DNA of 64,000 nt from JAICLK01 sp963742655 (lineage in GTDB: Bacteria > Patescibacteriota > Saccharimonadia > Saccharimonadales > UBA4665): contig CAVUMM010000008.1 in NCBI GenBank assembly GCA_963742655.1, forward strand, positions 124,001-188,000, in the 5' to 3' direction. Below are positions 33,229-42,971 of this stretch, in pieces. Position 1 is the first letter of the stretch. Every line of letters begins with the position of its first letter. Under the pieces are notes generated by a model that saw only the letters and a list, made by a program, of their open reading frames with translations, was not told where the DNA came from and did not search any database. The position numbers were made by a program, and so were the translations under genes.

Positions 33229-33858
33229 TCATTTGCGCAGTCGGGTGCGTATTTTGGCGTGGAATTTTTTGTCTGTGGCCAAGTGCCAGAGGAGCGGGCT
33301 GAAGGTAAAGGCGGAGGCGATGAGGACGGCCAGTAGGAAGTAGTGGTCGATGTTGGGGATCTTGTTGCCGATCCAGAATCCTAGCAAGGTGACGATGATC
33401 GCCCAAGCGGTGTCGCCGATGGCATCAAAGATGACAAATTGCGGGCGGTTCATGTGTCCGATGCCGGCGACTACTGGTGCGAAGGTGCGGACAATCGGCA
33501 CGAAATGTGCGAGCAGCATTGTTTTGCTGCCAAACCGTTCGTAAAATTTCTCGGCACGGGCTACGTATTCCTGGCGGAATAGTAATCCGTCCTTTTTACG
33601 GAACAAGCGTCGGCCATAGTGTTTGCCTATCACATAGCCGACGTTATCGCCGATAATTGCGGCTATGGCAACAACCAATATCACCCAGCCAAGCGGCAAC
33701 TTTCCCTGCGCCGCAAACGCGCCGGCAGTAAGCAGCAACGTATCGCCGGGCATGAAAAATCCGACCAGCATACCTGATTCAGAGAAAATAATTCCACCGA
33801 TAATAAAAAGCCCGAACAGTACGCCGGCTCCATCAAGCAAACTTGCGGGGCTAAACAT
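33229..33858 (-). CDS. DedA-family membrane protein
   Basis: 209 residues, SNARE-associated (DedA/VTT) family of flippase-like membrane proteins. Family marks: GIIFSESGMLVGFFMPGDTLLLTAG, GDNVGYVIGKHYGRRLF, FVPIVRTFAPVVAGIGHM and the C-terminal helices. Members in other bacteria recycle undecaprenyl phosphate or affect membrane potential; the role here is not shown. Confidence 0.92.
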   Translation of the reverse strand: MFSPASLLDGAGVLFGLFIIGGIIFSESGMLVGFFMPGDTLLLTAGAFAAQGKLPLGWVILVVAIAAIIGDNVGYVIGKHYGRRLFRKKDGLLFRQEYVARAEKFYERFGSKTMLLAHFVPIVRTFAPVVAGIGHMNRPQFVIFDAIGDTAWAIIVTLLGFWIGNKIPNIDHYFLLAVLIASAFTFSPLLWHLATDKKFHAKIRTRLRK

Positions 33859-33910
33859 TAGTTATAAGCATACTGTACTTCAGGGGGCTCGTCTACCGTT
33901 CTTGCCGCAT

Positions 33911-34516
33911 TTAATTTGGCGACGAGTAACCAACAACATGGCCGCCGTTGTAGGTGTCTTTGCTCATGCCGCCGTTGGCATTGTCGCCATAGATGAACGT
34001 AGTCGGGTGAAGGGAGGCGACAAGTTCGACGTGGCCGCCGGGATAATTGAATTCGGCGATATCGCCGCGTTTTACCGTGTAGCCGGCAGCTTTGTGATAC
34101 GTAAAGCCGGGCAGGTGTTCAAGGTCGTACGCCCGCGGCCAATCCCATCCATTCCTGGAATAATAACCGGCTTTGGCTTTGAACGGATAACCGGCTGTTT
34201 TGTAAACGTAGCTAACGAAATCGGCACACCAGAATTCACCTGCGTGACCGTCGGTAAATAGACTGAGCAGTGTCTGATGGTTGACGGTCGAGCCCTTCCA
34301 GTTTTTGCCGCCATTCCACACGCAATAATCGTAGATAGCCTGCTCGGCTACTTTTTCGCGTTCGTAGCTGCCGCCGGACGAGCACTGGGTTGCGGCATTA
34401 CTGATAAGAAAGAAATAGGTACCCACAGCACCAAATAAAATTATAAAAGCTGCAGCAATTATGAATGCGTGGTGAAATCCGGTTTGATTTAAATGTTTAA
34501 GATATTTTTGTCGCAT
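33911..34516 (-). CDS. Secreted or anchored CHAP-domain peptidoglycan hydrolase
   Basis: 201 residues from ATG at 34516. An N-terminal membrane or signal segment (AFIIAAAFIILFGAVGTYFFLI) is followed by a CHAP domain with Cys in EFWCADFVSYVYKTAG and His in GGHVELVAS, then DNANGGM. It is one of four separate CHAP or NlpC/P60-type proteins in this window. It lies on the minus strand 52 bases upstream of DedA. Confidence 0.85.
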   Translation of the reverse strand: MRQKYLKHLNQTGFHHAFIIAAAFIILFGAVGTYFFLISNAATQCSSGGSYEREKVAEQAIYDYCVWNGGKNWKGSTVNHQTLLSLFTDGHAGEFWCADFVSYVYKTAGYPFKAKAGYYSRNGWDWPRAYDLEHLPGFTYHKAAGYTVKRGDIAEFNYPGGHVELVASLHPTTFIYGDNANGGMSKDTYNGGHVVGYSSPN

Positions 34517-34680
34517 GAGGCGAGACCAACGAGCTGCGCAATGCTTATGTTTAAAGCTTACTGCAAATGATTCCAACCGTCAAATAGTACCGATAGTTGC
34601 CCCAACGCATTTCACGATGTTCGCCGCTTACGCTATAATTGTAAGTCAAGGATGGGCGACAGCTAAACAGGAGGGTCATT

Positions 34681-35421
34681 ATGGACGCAGTAACATTAGA
34701 ATTAAAGCCACGCGATGTAACCGGAAAATCGGTGAAAAATCTGCGTAAAGCCGGCATCGTGCCCGGGGTCATACACGATCATGGCAAAGAATCTATCGTG
34801 GTTCAGGCTGATTATCAATCGATGTACAAGGTTTATCATGCGGCCGGACGTCACCATCCAATCGAGCTGCTGGCTGGCGGCAAAAAATACACGGCGCTCA
34901 TAAAATCGGTAACGCATGACCCGATATACAATTCGCTGACGCACATCGTGTTTAACGCGGTAAAGGCGAACGAAAAAGTAGAAGCCGAAATTCCGATTCG
35001 TCCGCATTACGACGAAGGCAATGAAAGCACGCCAGCGGAGCGTGCCAGCTTGATTGTATTGACGAACCTCGAAAACGTAAAAGTCAAAGCATTGCCGAAG
35101 GACTTGCCGGAATTTCTTGAATATGATGCCGAAAAATTGGTTGAAATCGGCGATCATGTTACCGTAGCCGATTTAAATGTGCCCGACGGCGTAGAAATTG
35201 AAACCGAACCTGAACATGCCGTCGCAACTGTCTATGAACCAAGTGCCTTACAGGCGGCTAACGACGCGGCCGGCGGCGCGGCCGATGAAGAAGACGCTGA
35301 AGCGGTTGAATCCGAACATGAAAGTTCTGCCGAAGAAGGAACTCAAAAAGCCGAAATCCGCCCCGGCGGAAAAGAAGAAAAAGAAGACAAATCCCAAGGC
35401 CACGGCGAACAGAGCAAATAA
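34681..35421 (+). CDS. rplY: 50S ribosomal protein L25 (CTC form)
   Basis: 246 residues. The N-terminal L25 domain (LELKPRDVTGKSVKNLRKAG, VPGVIHDHG) binds 5S rRNA; the CTC-type beta domain follows (PIRPHYDEGNES, VKALPKDLPEFLEYD). A Glu/Lys-rich tail of about 45 residues ends the protein. GGAGG lies 7 bases before the ATG. The stop is immediately adjacent to the stop of the convergent ABC gene. Confidence 0.95.
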   Translation: MDAVTLELKPRDVTGKSVKNLRKAGIVPGVIHDHGKESIVVQADYQSMYKVYHAAGRHHPIELLAGGKKYTALIKSVTHDPIYNSLTHIVFNAVKANEKVEAEIPIRPHYDEGNESTPAERASLIVLTNLENVKVKALPKDLPEFLEYDAEKLVEIGDHVTVADLNVPDGVEIETEPEHAVATVYEPSALQAANDAAGGAADEEDAEAVESEHESSAEEGTQKAEIRPGGKEEKEDKSQGHGEQSK

Positions 35422-37176
35422 TTAATTTTCTATAAATCCGCCGCTTTGATGCTTCCATAGCCGGGCGTACAAACCCTTGCGTTGCAGCAGAATGCGATGT
35501 GTGCCTTCCTCTACGATCTTGCCATTGTCGAGCACGATAATTCGGTCCAGTTTTTGGATGGTGCTTAATCGGTGGGCGATGACGAGCGTGGTTTTACCCT
35601 GCATCAGGTTCCACAAACTTGCCTGAATGTACGATTCGCTTTCGCTGTCGAGCGCGCTGGTGGCTTCGTCAAGTACCAGCACCGGCGCTTTTTTCAGCAT
35701 GGCACGGGCGATAGCGATGCGCTGGCGCTGCCCGCCGGACAGTTTGATGCCGCGTTCGCCAACCAACGTGTCGTAGACACTCGGCAACTCCTTGATGAAC
35801 TCGTGGGCGTGGGACTGTTTGGCGGCCCGAATGATCGCGGCATCGCTGGCACCCGGGCTGCCGTAGCTGATGTTTTCGCGGATGCTGCGGTGAAATAACA
35901 TCGGCTCTTGCGGAACGTACGAAATCGAATCGTGCAAATCATCCTGTGTGATGGAACGTATATCTTGATCGTCGATGGCAATGCGGCCGTCCTGCACATC
36001 CATGAAACGCAGCAGCAATTTAGTTATAGTTGTCTTGCCACCGCCGCTCGGGCCGACCAAGCCGACCTTTTCACCGGATGCGATTCGCAAGTTGAAGTTT
36101 TCCAAAAGCACCGGCAGATCGTCATCCGTTTCGCTGTATTTGAAATCAATGTTATCGAAGGAAACTTCTCCGGCTTTGATGAGACTCGGTTCGGGAGGCT
36201 CAGGATCCAGAATCAGCGGCTGGCGGTCCAGCAATTCAGTCATTTCGGCCGCATCGCCGAATACGCCTTCGAACTGGCGCATTTCCATGCTGGCCTTGCC
36301 TATGCTGTCGATGATCCGCAAAATATAAAATTGGAATAGCAAAAAAGTCGCTATCGTCAGGCTGCCGTGCCGGACGCCAAGTATACCCCCGATGAGCACC
36401 AGGAGCTGCAAGGAAATGCTTAAAACCTGCAAAATGTATTGGTTGTTGACGGCCACACGCCAACTGCGAAAAAGCAGTGCGCCGTGTTCGGCGTTTGATT
36501 TTGCATAACGCGTTTTCTCTGACGGTTCGGCGGCGAAAGTTTTAATCGCCGTCGCATTAGTGATGATGTCGGCTAATTCTCCGGTCAGCTGGCTTTCCTT
36601 GGCCACAGCACGCCGCCGGAAAGGCATGCGCTTAAGCGTCAGCAGGATTACTGTCACAATTGAAATGAACCACAAAAATCCGACGCTGATGCCGAGCAGC
36701 GCGTTGAAACTCGTCATAATTACCAGTGCCGTCAGCACGCTGCTCCAAACGCCGAGTACTTCCAGGAAAAACGTGTTCGAGAAAATTTCGTAACCTTTGC
36801 TGAACCTGTTAGCCTGGGTGACGAGCGAGCCGCTGAAATTATCGGCGAAAAAGCCATAATCCTGAACGAGTAGTTTATCGAGGCACAGTACGTGCAGCTC
36901 GTACGTTGAAATCCGCGCTAACGGCATCGAACAAAAACGGTCTGCTATGTATGCAATCGCTGCGCCGCCGATCAACGAACATGCCGCGAACCAAACGTAT
37001 TTAGGATTCACTGCCTGATGATTGGCCATCTGGCTCAAAATCTTGGTTATAAACAGTGGCGTGATGACAGTCTGCAGCACGAATGCCGGGCCTAGCCCGA
37101 GCGATCCGGCGAAAAGCCAGGGATGCTTTTTATACTGTTTGGTATAAATTCGAAGGGTTTTGAGGGTTGTCGACAT
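35422..37176 (-). CDS. ABC exporter half-transporter, tandem copy 4
   Basis: 584 residues from ATG at 37176 (AAGG 5 bases upstream; an earlier start would overlap the preceding gene). A six-helix type-1 exporter domain is followed by a nucleotide-binding domain: Walker A GPSGGGKTT, signature LSGGQRQ, Walker B VLVLDEATSALD and switch VIAHRLST. Ends HQSGGFIEN. It starts 7 bases after the stop of the next upstream ABC gene, so it is in the same transcript. Half-transporters dimerise; it may pair with its neighbour. Substrate unknown (lipid, peptide or drug). Confidence 0.93.
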   Translation of the reverse strand: MSTTLKTLRIYTKQYKKHPWLFAGSLGLGPAFVLQTVITPLFITKILSQMANHQAVNPKYVWFAACSLIGGAAIAYIADRFCSMPLARISTYELHVLCLDKLLVQDYGFFADNFSGSLVTQANRFSKGYEIFSNTFFLEVLGVWSSVLTALVIMTSFNALLGISVGFLWFISIVTVILLTLKRMPFRRRAVAKESQLTGELADIITNATAIKTFAAEPSEKTRYAKSNAEHGALLFRSWRVAVNNQYILQVLSISLQLLVLIGGILGVRHGSLTIATFLLFQFYILRIIDSIGKASMEMRQFEGVFGDAAEMTELLDRQPLILDPEPPEPSLIKAGEVSFDNIDFKYSETDDDLPVLLENFNLRIASGEKVGLVGPSGGGKTTITKLLLRFMDVQDGRIAIDDQDIRSITQDDLHDSISYVPQEPMLFHRSIRENISYGSPGASDAAIIRAAKQSHAHEFIKELPSVYDTLVGERGIKLSGGQRQRIAIARAMLKKAPVLVLDEATSALDSESESYIQASLWNLMQGKTTLVIAHRLSTIQKLDRIIVLDNGKIVEEGTHRILLQRKGLYARLWKHQSGGFIEN

Positions 37177-37183
37177 AGCAGCC

Positions 37184-38956
37184 TTACTCTTCAATGAATC
37201 CGCCGGATTGGTGCGCCCAAAGCCGAGCGTATGTACCTTCGGATTTGAGCAGTTTTTTATGCGGGCCTTCTTCTATGATCCGACCTTCGACGAGCACGAC
37301 AATCCGGTCCATTTTCTGGATGGTGCTCAAACGATGGGCGACAACGATGACGGTGCGGCCTTTCATGAGCGCCCACAATGCTTTTTGGACTTCGATCTCA
37401 TTTTCACTATCCAGCGCGCTGGTTGCTTCGTCGAGCACTAGAATCGGCGCGTCTTTCAAAATAGCCCGGGCAATCGCGACGCGCTGGCGTTGACCGCCGG
37501 ATAGTTTCACGCCGCGTTCGCCGACGATCGTGTCATAGCCGCCCGGCAGCGATTCGATAAATGAATGGGCGTTGGCTTTCTTGGCGGCTGCAATAATGGC
37601 TTTTTCATCGGCGTCCGTTGTTTTGCCGTAGGCGATGTTTTCACGAATGGAGCGATGGAATAACAACGGCTCTTGCGGTACGTATGATACGGCTTGGCGC
37701 AGGCTTGCCTGAGTGACTTCGTTGATGTCCTGTCCGTCTATCAAGATCTGGCCGGCCTGCACCTCGTCAAATCTTAAAAGCAGGCGGGTGAGCGTAGACT
37801 TGCCGCCGCCGCTCGGGCCGACCAAGCCGACCTTTTCACCTGGGACGATACTAAGATTGAAATTATCAAACACTTCCTGATCGCTGGTTTTTTCTTTGTA
37901 AGCAAACGATACATCACTCATATCAATTTTGCCGGATTTAACGTTAAGTATCTTGGCGCCGGGCCGGTCGGTTATTTCTATGTCTTCGAGCAGCATTTGT
38001 GTGATGGGCGTGGCCTCCAGGAAAGAATCTTCAACCTGCCTGATGAGCGTGTTGATATCAAACAGCCGGTTCGTCAGGTTAAACGTATAGGTAAACGCAA
38101 AGATGCCGGTTGCCAGGATCTGCGGATCCGTGTGGGAAAGGTGCACCAGGATGAGCAGCGTGAAGAATTGCATAAGCAGCAGTACGGCCATTCGATTACT
38201 CCCATTTCGGGTGGAGCGCTGCCAGTCGGTGACGCGCAGATGGGTCAGTTTTTTATTTAACTCCCCGTTTTCTTTGATTTCGAACGGCTCGCCGGCAAAT
38301 GTTTTGACCGTTTGAGCATTTACGATTGAATCAGCCAGGTGGGCAGTAAGCTTGCGCTGCGCGACGAGCCGCTTGTACCGCAGCTGGGTCCGTTTGCGGC
38401 TTTCGATCCAAGCCCAGACAAGTGTTACGGCTACAGTCAGTGTCAAGGCAAGTCCAAGCTGCCACGAATTCACATACACGACAATCATGCCGACCAGCAG
38501 AACGCTTGCGAACAAGGCCGCGTTATTAAGCGTCGAAAGCATCAGCGTATTAAAAGCCGATACAAATTCGATCGTATCGGAAATCAGTTTCCCGCTGATG
38601 TTATTGGTATGGTAGCCGACGCTCCGTTTAAGCAAGCGCTCAAACACCATGCCGTGCAAATCAGCCATGGTACGCGCCAGTGTCCGGTTGAACGCAGCTA
38701 CGCCGATTCGATTGCTTAGAAACCCGCCAACCGATGCGATTGCCAAAAGTATAAGATATTTGCCGATTTCCGGGTTTTGATGCGCCAGACCGGCAAAAAT
38801 CCGACCGGCAAAAAACGGTACGGCCACGCTCGTCAGGATGGCGCCGGCCAATGAGATGAATGATAGCCAGAAATCCGTCTTATGCTTTTGCGCGGCACGC
38901 CAAAAAATATGCAACGTCTCAGCAACCAGAATGTCTGATGATTTCTTTTTTGCCAT
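37184..38956 (-). CDS. ABC exporter half-transporter, tandem copy 3
   Basis: 590 residues from ATG at 38956. Membrane domain followed by Walker A GPSGGGKST, signature LSGGQRQ, Walker B LVLDEATSALD, switch VVAHRLST. Ends HQSGGFIEE. Separated by about 200 bases from the upstream ABC gene and only 7 bases from the next one. The membrane half differs clearly from the other three copies while the ATPase half is similar, as expected for diverged exporters. Confidence 0.93.
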   Translation of the reverse strand: MAKKKSSDILVAETLHIFWRAAQKHKTDFWLSFISLAGAILTSVAVPFFAGRIFAGLAHQNPEIGKYLILLAIASVGGFLSNRIGVAAFNRTLARTMADLHGMVFERLLKRSVGYHTNNISGKLISDTIEFVSAFNTLMLSTLNNAALFASVLLVGMIVVYVNSWQLGLALTLTVAVTLVWAWIESRKRTQLRYKRLVAQRKLTAHLADSIVNAQTVKTFAGEPFEIKENGELNKKLTHLRVTDWQRSTRNGSNRMAVLLLMQFFTLLILVHLSHTDPQILATGIFAFTYTFNLTNRLFDINTLIRQVEDSFLEATPITQMLLEDIEITDRPGAKILNVKSGKIDMSDVSFAYKEKTSDQEVFDNFNLSIVPGEKVGLVGPSGGGKSTLTRLLLRFDEVQAGQILIDGQDINEVTQASLRQAVSYVPQEPLLFHRSIRENIAYGKTTDADEKAIIAAAKKANAHSFIESLPGGYDTIVGERGVKLSGGQRQRVAIARAILKDAPILVLDEATSALDSENEIEVQKALWALMKGRTVIVVAHRLSTIQKMDRIVVLVEGRIIEEGPHKKLLKSEGTYARLWAHQSGGFIEE

Positions 38957-39160
38957 AACCAACCTTAATCGTTACCAGCCATTGTACGCCTAAATTGGGC
39001 TCATTGCACATCTCAAATCTGTTAAGCGAAACCATTTTTGAAGATTGCGAAGTGGCAGTTCTCTTGAGGAAGCGTATCCGAGGATACGCTGATGAGCGAA
39101 ACTGGCGCAGCGTGCCGCCAGAAATGGTTGAGGCTGGATGGGAGATGTACAATGAACCAA
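38957..39160. other. Gap between ABC genes with nested inverted repeats
   Basis: 204 bases without a gene. AACCATTT (39029-39036) and AAATGGTT (39122-39129) are inverted around an inner perfect hairpin GCGTATCC-GA-GGATACGC near its centre (39072-39089). The whole 100-base unit could fold as a long hairpin; it may be a small mobile palindromic element or a terminator/processing site that separates the first two ABC genes from the last two. Confidence 0.5.
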
Positions 39161-40918
39161 CTAGTCCTCGATAAACCCGCCGGACTGGTGTTTCCACAGC
39201 CGGGCATATTCTCCGCCGCCATGAAGTAATTCCTGATGTGTGCCTGCTTCGGCAATTTTGCCTTTCTCGATCACGACAATCCGGTCCATTTTCTGGATCG
39301 TGCTTAACCGGTGCGCGATTACTATTGCCGTACGGTTTTTCAGTAGATCTTTCAGCGCTTTTTGGATGAGCTTTTCGCTTTCGGAGTCAAGCGCGCTGGT
39401 AGCTTCGTCAAGCATAAGCATCGGCGCGCGTTTAAGCAGGGCGCGTGCGATCGCGATGCGCTGCCTTTGGCCGCCGGATAGTTTAACGCCGCGTTCGCCG
39501 ACGAGAGTGTCGTAGCCGTTTGAAAGCTCGCGGATAAATTCATCCGCCTGGGCATGGCGGGCGGCCTCGACGATTTCTCCCTCACTGGCTTCGGGCCTGC
39601 CGTACGCGATATTTTCCCGGATGGAACGATGAAAAATAGCGGTGTCTTGCGGTACATATGCAACCAGGTCGGTCAAGGATCGATTGTCGGTTACTTTGCC
39701 GTCAACGAGAAGCTGACCGGGTTCCAGCTGATAATATCCGAGCAACAATGTGACCAGCGTAGATTTGCCGCCGCCGCTGTGTCCGACTAACCCGATTTTT
39801 TCTCCCTGTCTAATAGTCAGATTGATGTCTTTTAACACTGCTACATCAGGTTTTTCCGGATATGAAAACGACAGGTTTTTTAGCTGTAGCGAACGTTGAA
39901 AATCTTTTTCCTGAAGTTTTATGACCGGTTTTCTTTTGCCATGCGCAAAAATATTTCTTTCGCCGAATAGATACCGGTAAGCCTCTTCGATGCTGGCAAC
40001 CTTAATATTGATCTGCGAAATATTCCAAATAACTTCCCATATGAAGTTCGAAAAAAGCACTATCGCAGCCAGGAACGTGGTGACTTGTGCTAAAGATATT
40101 TCTCCGTGCAAGTACAAATAAACGTTCAACACGAATGTACTCGGCCAGATGATCCACCGTACAAAAAGACTCATTACACCCCAGAATACAATGCTGGTAA
40201 ATTGCGCCTTTTTCGCTGATGTAATCATGGCGATTCGTTTTTGATTCAAGCGTTTTGTCTCGCGCTGTTCACTGCCGAATGCTTTGATACTCACAAAATT
40301 TGAGATTGCGTCGACGACAAATCCTTCAACCGTAGAACGTTCGTCCGCCGATTTTCGCTCGGAAATGGCCGCAGCAGATGCCAGTTTGCACCCGACTACG
40401 TACATCAAAATAAGTGTTGCGGCAAAAATGACACCGGTATACACATTTACCGTAAACATCGTCGCGGCGATGATCGGCAGCGACACGATCAGATTGAGGT
40501 ATTCGTACTGAAAATTGTTGAAAAGTTCGCGAAAATCCCTGCCCAAACTGTTGGTGTAGCTGCTGATTTTACCGGTGAAATTATTGACGAAATAATCGTA
40601 GTTATGTTGCAGGGCCGATTCAAAAACGGCACCATCGAAATCGAACGAGGGTTTCATTAGTAGCTTTAGAAAGAGTAGTTCACTTGTACGCCACAAAATA
40701 TCATGGCCGACGCTGGCCAGAATAAGCATTGCGGTCCAAAAAATCGCACCGTTACCGTGATGGTTGGTGAGTGCCACGGTCAATCTTCCGATAAGCCACG
40801 GCACCAGGGTAATGACAATATCCGCCAATATGAAAAAAGTAGCCGTAAACCAAAATGCTTTTTTAAATCGGTTTATGTAAATGACGAATGCGCGTAAAGA
40901 CGGGTAATTTTTAAACAT
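39161..40918 (-). CDS. ABC exporter half-transporter, tandem copy 2
   Basis: 585 residues from ATG at 40918. Six-helix membrane domain, then Walker A GHSGGGKST, signature LSGGQRQ, Walker B LMLDEATSALD, switch VIAHRLST. Ends HQSGGFIED. Starts 8 bases after the stop of copy 1, so these two probably form one heterodimeric exporter. Confidence 0.93.
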   Translation of the reverse strand: MFKNYPSLRAFVIYINRFKKAFWFTATFFILADIVITLVPWLIGRLTVALTNHHGNGAIFWTAMLILASVGHDILWRTSELLFLKLLMKPSFDFDGAVFESALQHNYDYFVNNFTGKISSYTNSLGRDFRELFNNFQYEYLNLIVSLPIIAATMFTVNVYTGVIFAATLILMYVVGCKLASAAAISERKSADERSTVEGFVVDAISNFVSIKAFGSEQRETKRLNQKRIAMITSAKKAQFTSIVFWGVMSLFVRWIIWPSTFVLNVYLYLHGEISLAQVTTFLAAIVLFSNFIWEVIWNISQINIKVASIEEAYRYLFGERNIFAHGKRKPVIKLQEKDFQRSLQLKNLSFSYPEKPDVAVLKDINLTIRQGEKIGLVGHSGGGKSTLVTLLLGYYQLEPGQLLVDGKVTDNRSLTDLVAYVPQDTAIFHRSIRENIAYGRPEASEGEIVEAARHAQADEFIRELSNGYDTLVGERGVKLSGGQRQRIAIARALLKRAPMLMLDEATSALDSESEKLIQKALKDLLKNRTAIVIAHRLSTIQKMDRIVVIEKGKIAEAGTHQELLHGGGEYARLWKHQSGGFIED

Positions 40919-40926
40919 GGCTACCC

Positions 40927-42699
40927 CTAGTCCTCGATAAACCCGCCGGATTGATGTTTCCACAATTTGGCGTAGGTGCCCTTGGCTTTGAGAAGCTCAA
41001 CGTGCGAACCCTGCTCGATTATTTTGCCGTCGTCGAGCACCACGATGCGGTCCATCTTTTGGATTGTGCTTAATCGATGGGCGATAACGATCGCGGTGCG
41101 GCCGGTCATAAGCTGCCAAAGCGCAGCTTGAATCAGGCGCTCGCTCTCGCTGTCGAGCGCGCTGGTCGCTTCGTCCAGAAGCAGTATCGGCGCATCCTTA
41201 AGTATTGCCCGTGCGATCGCTGCACGCTGCCGCTGTCCGCCGGATAATTTCACACCGCGTTCGCCCACCAGCGTTTCGTAGCCGGCCGGCAGATCGCGGA
41301 TGAACTCATCGGCATTCGCTTTCCGTGCCGCATCTAAGATTTCCCGTTCGCTCGCGTCGGTTTTGCCATATGCGATATTTTCGCGAATTGTCCTGTGGAA
41401 CAGCAGCGGCTCCTGCGGCACATAGGCGATGTTCGTGCGCAAGTCGTCCTGGGTAATCCGGGCGATGTTCTGTCCGTCAATCAGAATTTCTCCGCCGTCA
41501 AGATCTGAAAATCGCAAAAGTAATCGTGTAAATGTCGTCTTCCCTGAACCGGAATGGCCGACCAGCCCGACTTTCTCACCCGGCTGAATTCGCAGGTTTA
41601 ATTTATCAAACAAAGCATCATCAGCTCCGTTATGCGTGAATACGACGTTTTTGAATTCAATCGCGCCGTTTCGTATATGTACTTTTTCCGGCTTCACAGG
41701 ATCTTGCACCTCGGCTTGTTGCAGCAGTATTTCCGTCATCTCGCTGGCATCGCCGATCGACCGGTTGAAGTTACGCAAACTATTCAAGCTGAACTGGAAC
41801 AACTGCACCGCTATGGACGTGGAATAGCTTAAAATCAGAAAAACGGTTGCAAGGTTGGCCTTGAACACCATGACGCCGGCTACGGCCATAAACAGCGCCG
41901 TGGCCGAAATCAAGCGCGTAGCTGATCCCGTATAGGCATTTTGCTTCTGATGAGCTACCGCCAGTCTGAGCAGTGAATTCATTGATTTTTTCGTCGCCTT
42001 ATCGAATTGGCGATTTTCAAACTTTCCGGCGGCGAAGCTTTTTACTGCCATCACGTTGGTGATGTTATCGGCAAAATATCCGGTTTGGGCGCTTTCAATC
42101 TCGGAGTAGTCTTTGACGAGTTGGCGGACGCGGCGGGTAATGAAAAAAGAAAATGCGATATATATTGCCGAAAAGACCAAAAGCACGGCAGAAAATACCG
42201 GAACCCGGAATGCCAATATAATGCTCGCCCAAAGAATACCTGCCACCATCGGGCCGACTTGAAAAACGGCGGTATCGGCCATACGGATATAAGAGCTGAG
42301 CAGTTTATTATATTGCGACACTAAAGATCCGCCGAAGTGATTGGCGTGGAAGTCCGCACTTTGATCCATCAGATGCGAGAATACCTTTTTGGCAAGATTA
42401 CGCTCCACGTTGCCTTCGATACGCCACATAAAGTAATCGACCAGCCGCCACATAACGAGCCCGCTGGTAAGAATTAAAACCGCGTATCCTAAAATTTCCG
42501 GCCCGAAGCTGGACCAAAGGTGGTGCGGCGTGTAATCACCGGTGCTCAAACGGTTCAAAACATTGGCAACGATGAGCGGCGGTAAATACGAATCGATCAG
42601 CACCGTCAAAGGTAAACTTACGCAGACCCCGATAACAAGTCCGGGGTTCGTCCATGCGGTTGACCAATATAAACGGATAGTCTCTTTCATGAGATTCAT
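40927..42699 (-). CDS. ABC exporter half-transporter, tandem copy 1
   Basis: 590 residues, first gene of the cluster. ATG at 42699 with AAGGA upstream. Membrane domain, then Walker A GHSGSGKTT, signature LSGGQRQ, Walker B LLLDEATSALD, switch VIAHRLST. Ends HQSGGFIED. Downstream copies follow on the same strand. None of the four carries a peptidase C39 domain. Confidence 0.93.
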   Translation of the reverse strand: MNLMKETIRLYWSTAWTNPGLVIGVCVSLPLTVLIDSYLPPLIVANVLNRLSTGDYTPHHLWSSFGPEILGYAVLILTSGLVMWRLVDYFMWRIEGNVERNLAKKVFSHLMDQSADFHANHFGGSLVSQYNKLLSSYIRMADTAVFQVGPMVAGILWASIILAFRVPVFSAVLLVFSAIYIAFSFFITRRVRQLVKDYSEIESAQTGYFADNITNVMAVKSFAAGKFENRQFDKATKKSMNSLLRLAVAHQKQNAYTGSATRLISATALFMAVAGVMVFKANLATVFLILSYSTSIAVQLFQFSLNSLRNFNRSIGDASEMTEILLQQAEVQDPVKPEKVHIRNGAIEFKNVVFTHNGADDALFDKLNLRIQPGEKVGLVGHSGSGKTTFTRLLLRFSDLDGGEILIDGQNIARITQDDLRTNIAYVPQEPLLFHRTIRENIAYGKTDASEREILDAARKANADEFIRDLPAGYETLVGERGVKLSGGQRQRAAIARAILKDAPILLLDEATSALDSESERLIQAALWQLMTGRTAIVIAHRLSTIQKMDRIVVLDDGKIIEQGSHVELLKAKGTYAKLWKHQSGGFIED

Positions 42700-42886
42700 A
42701 GCAAAAATCCTTATGCAGGTGTTTTATTCTAGTGAGCGGTTCGGATGTAAAATTACTTTTGAGAGGTTTGTTTAGATTTTTACAGGCTATTGCCCGTAGC
42801 TGTAAGAGTGGAGCCGGATGCGGCACGCACACAAATGACCATTTGCTGGGTAAATTCGTACATTTTGCGCCGCCTCCGACTTAAAT

Positions 42887-42915
42887 TTGATATACAATGA
42901 GCAATATTGTATACT
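42887..42915 (+). promoter_or_regulatory. Promoter overlapped by an 8-bp inverted repeat (operator)
   Basis: TTGATA (42887-42892), 17 bases, TATACT (42910-42915). TATACAAT (42891-42898) and ATTGTATA (42906-42913) form an inverted repeat over the spacer and -10 box, a layout typical of a repressor site. It drives the gene at 42972 with a leader of about 50 bases. The remaining part of the 272-base divergent gap holds no gene. Confidence 0.65.
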
Positions 42916-42971
42916 AAAGTGCCTGTAATTGCAACTCGAAGTTATCATCGGAGTGTGGATAAGTTTGCCAT

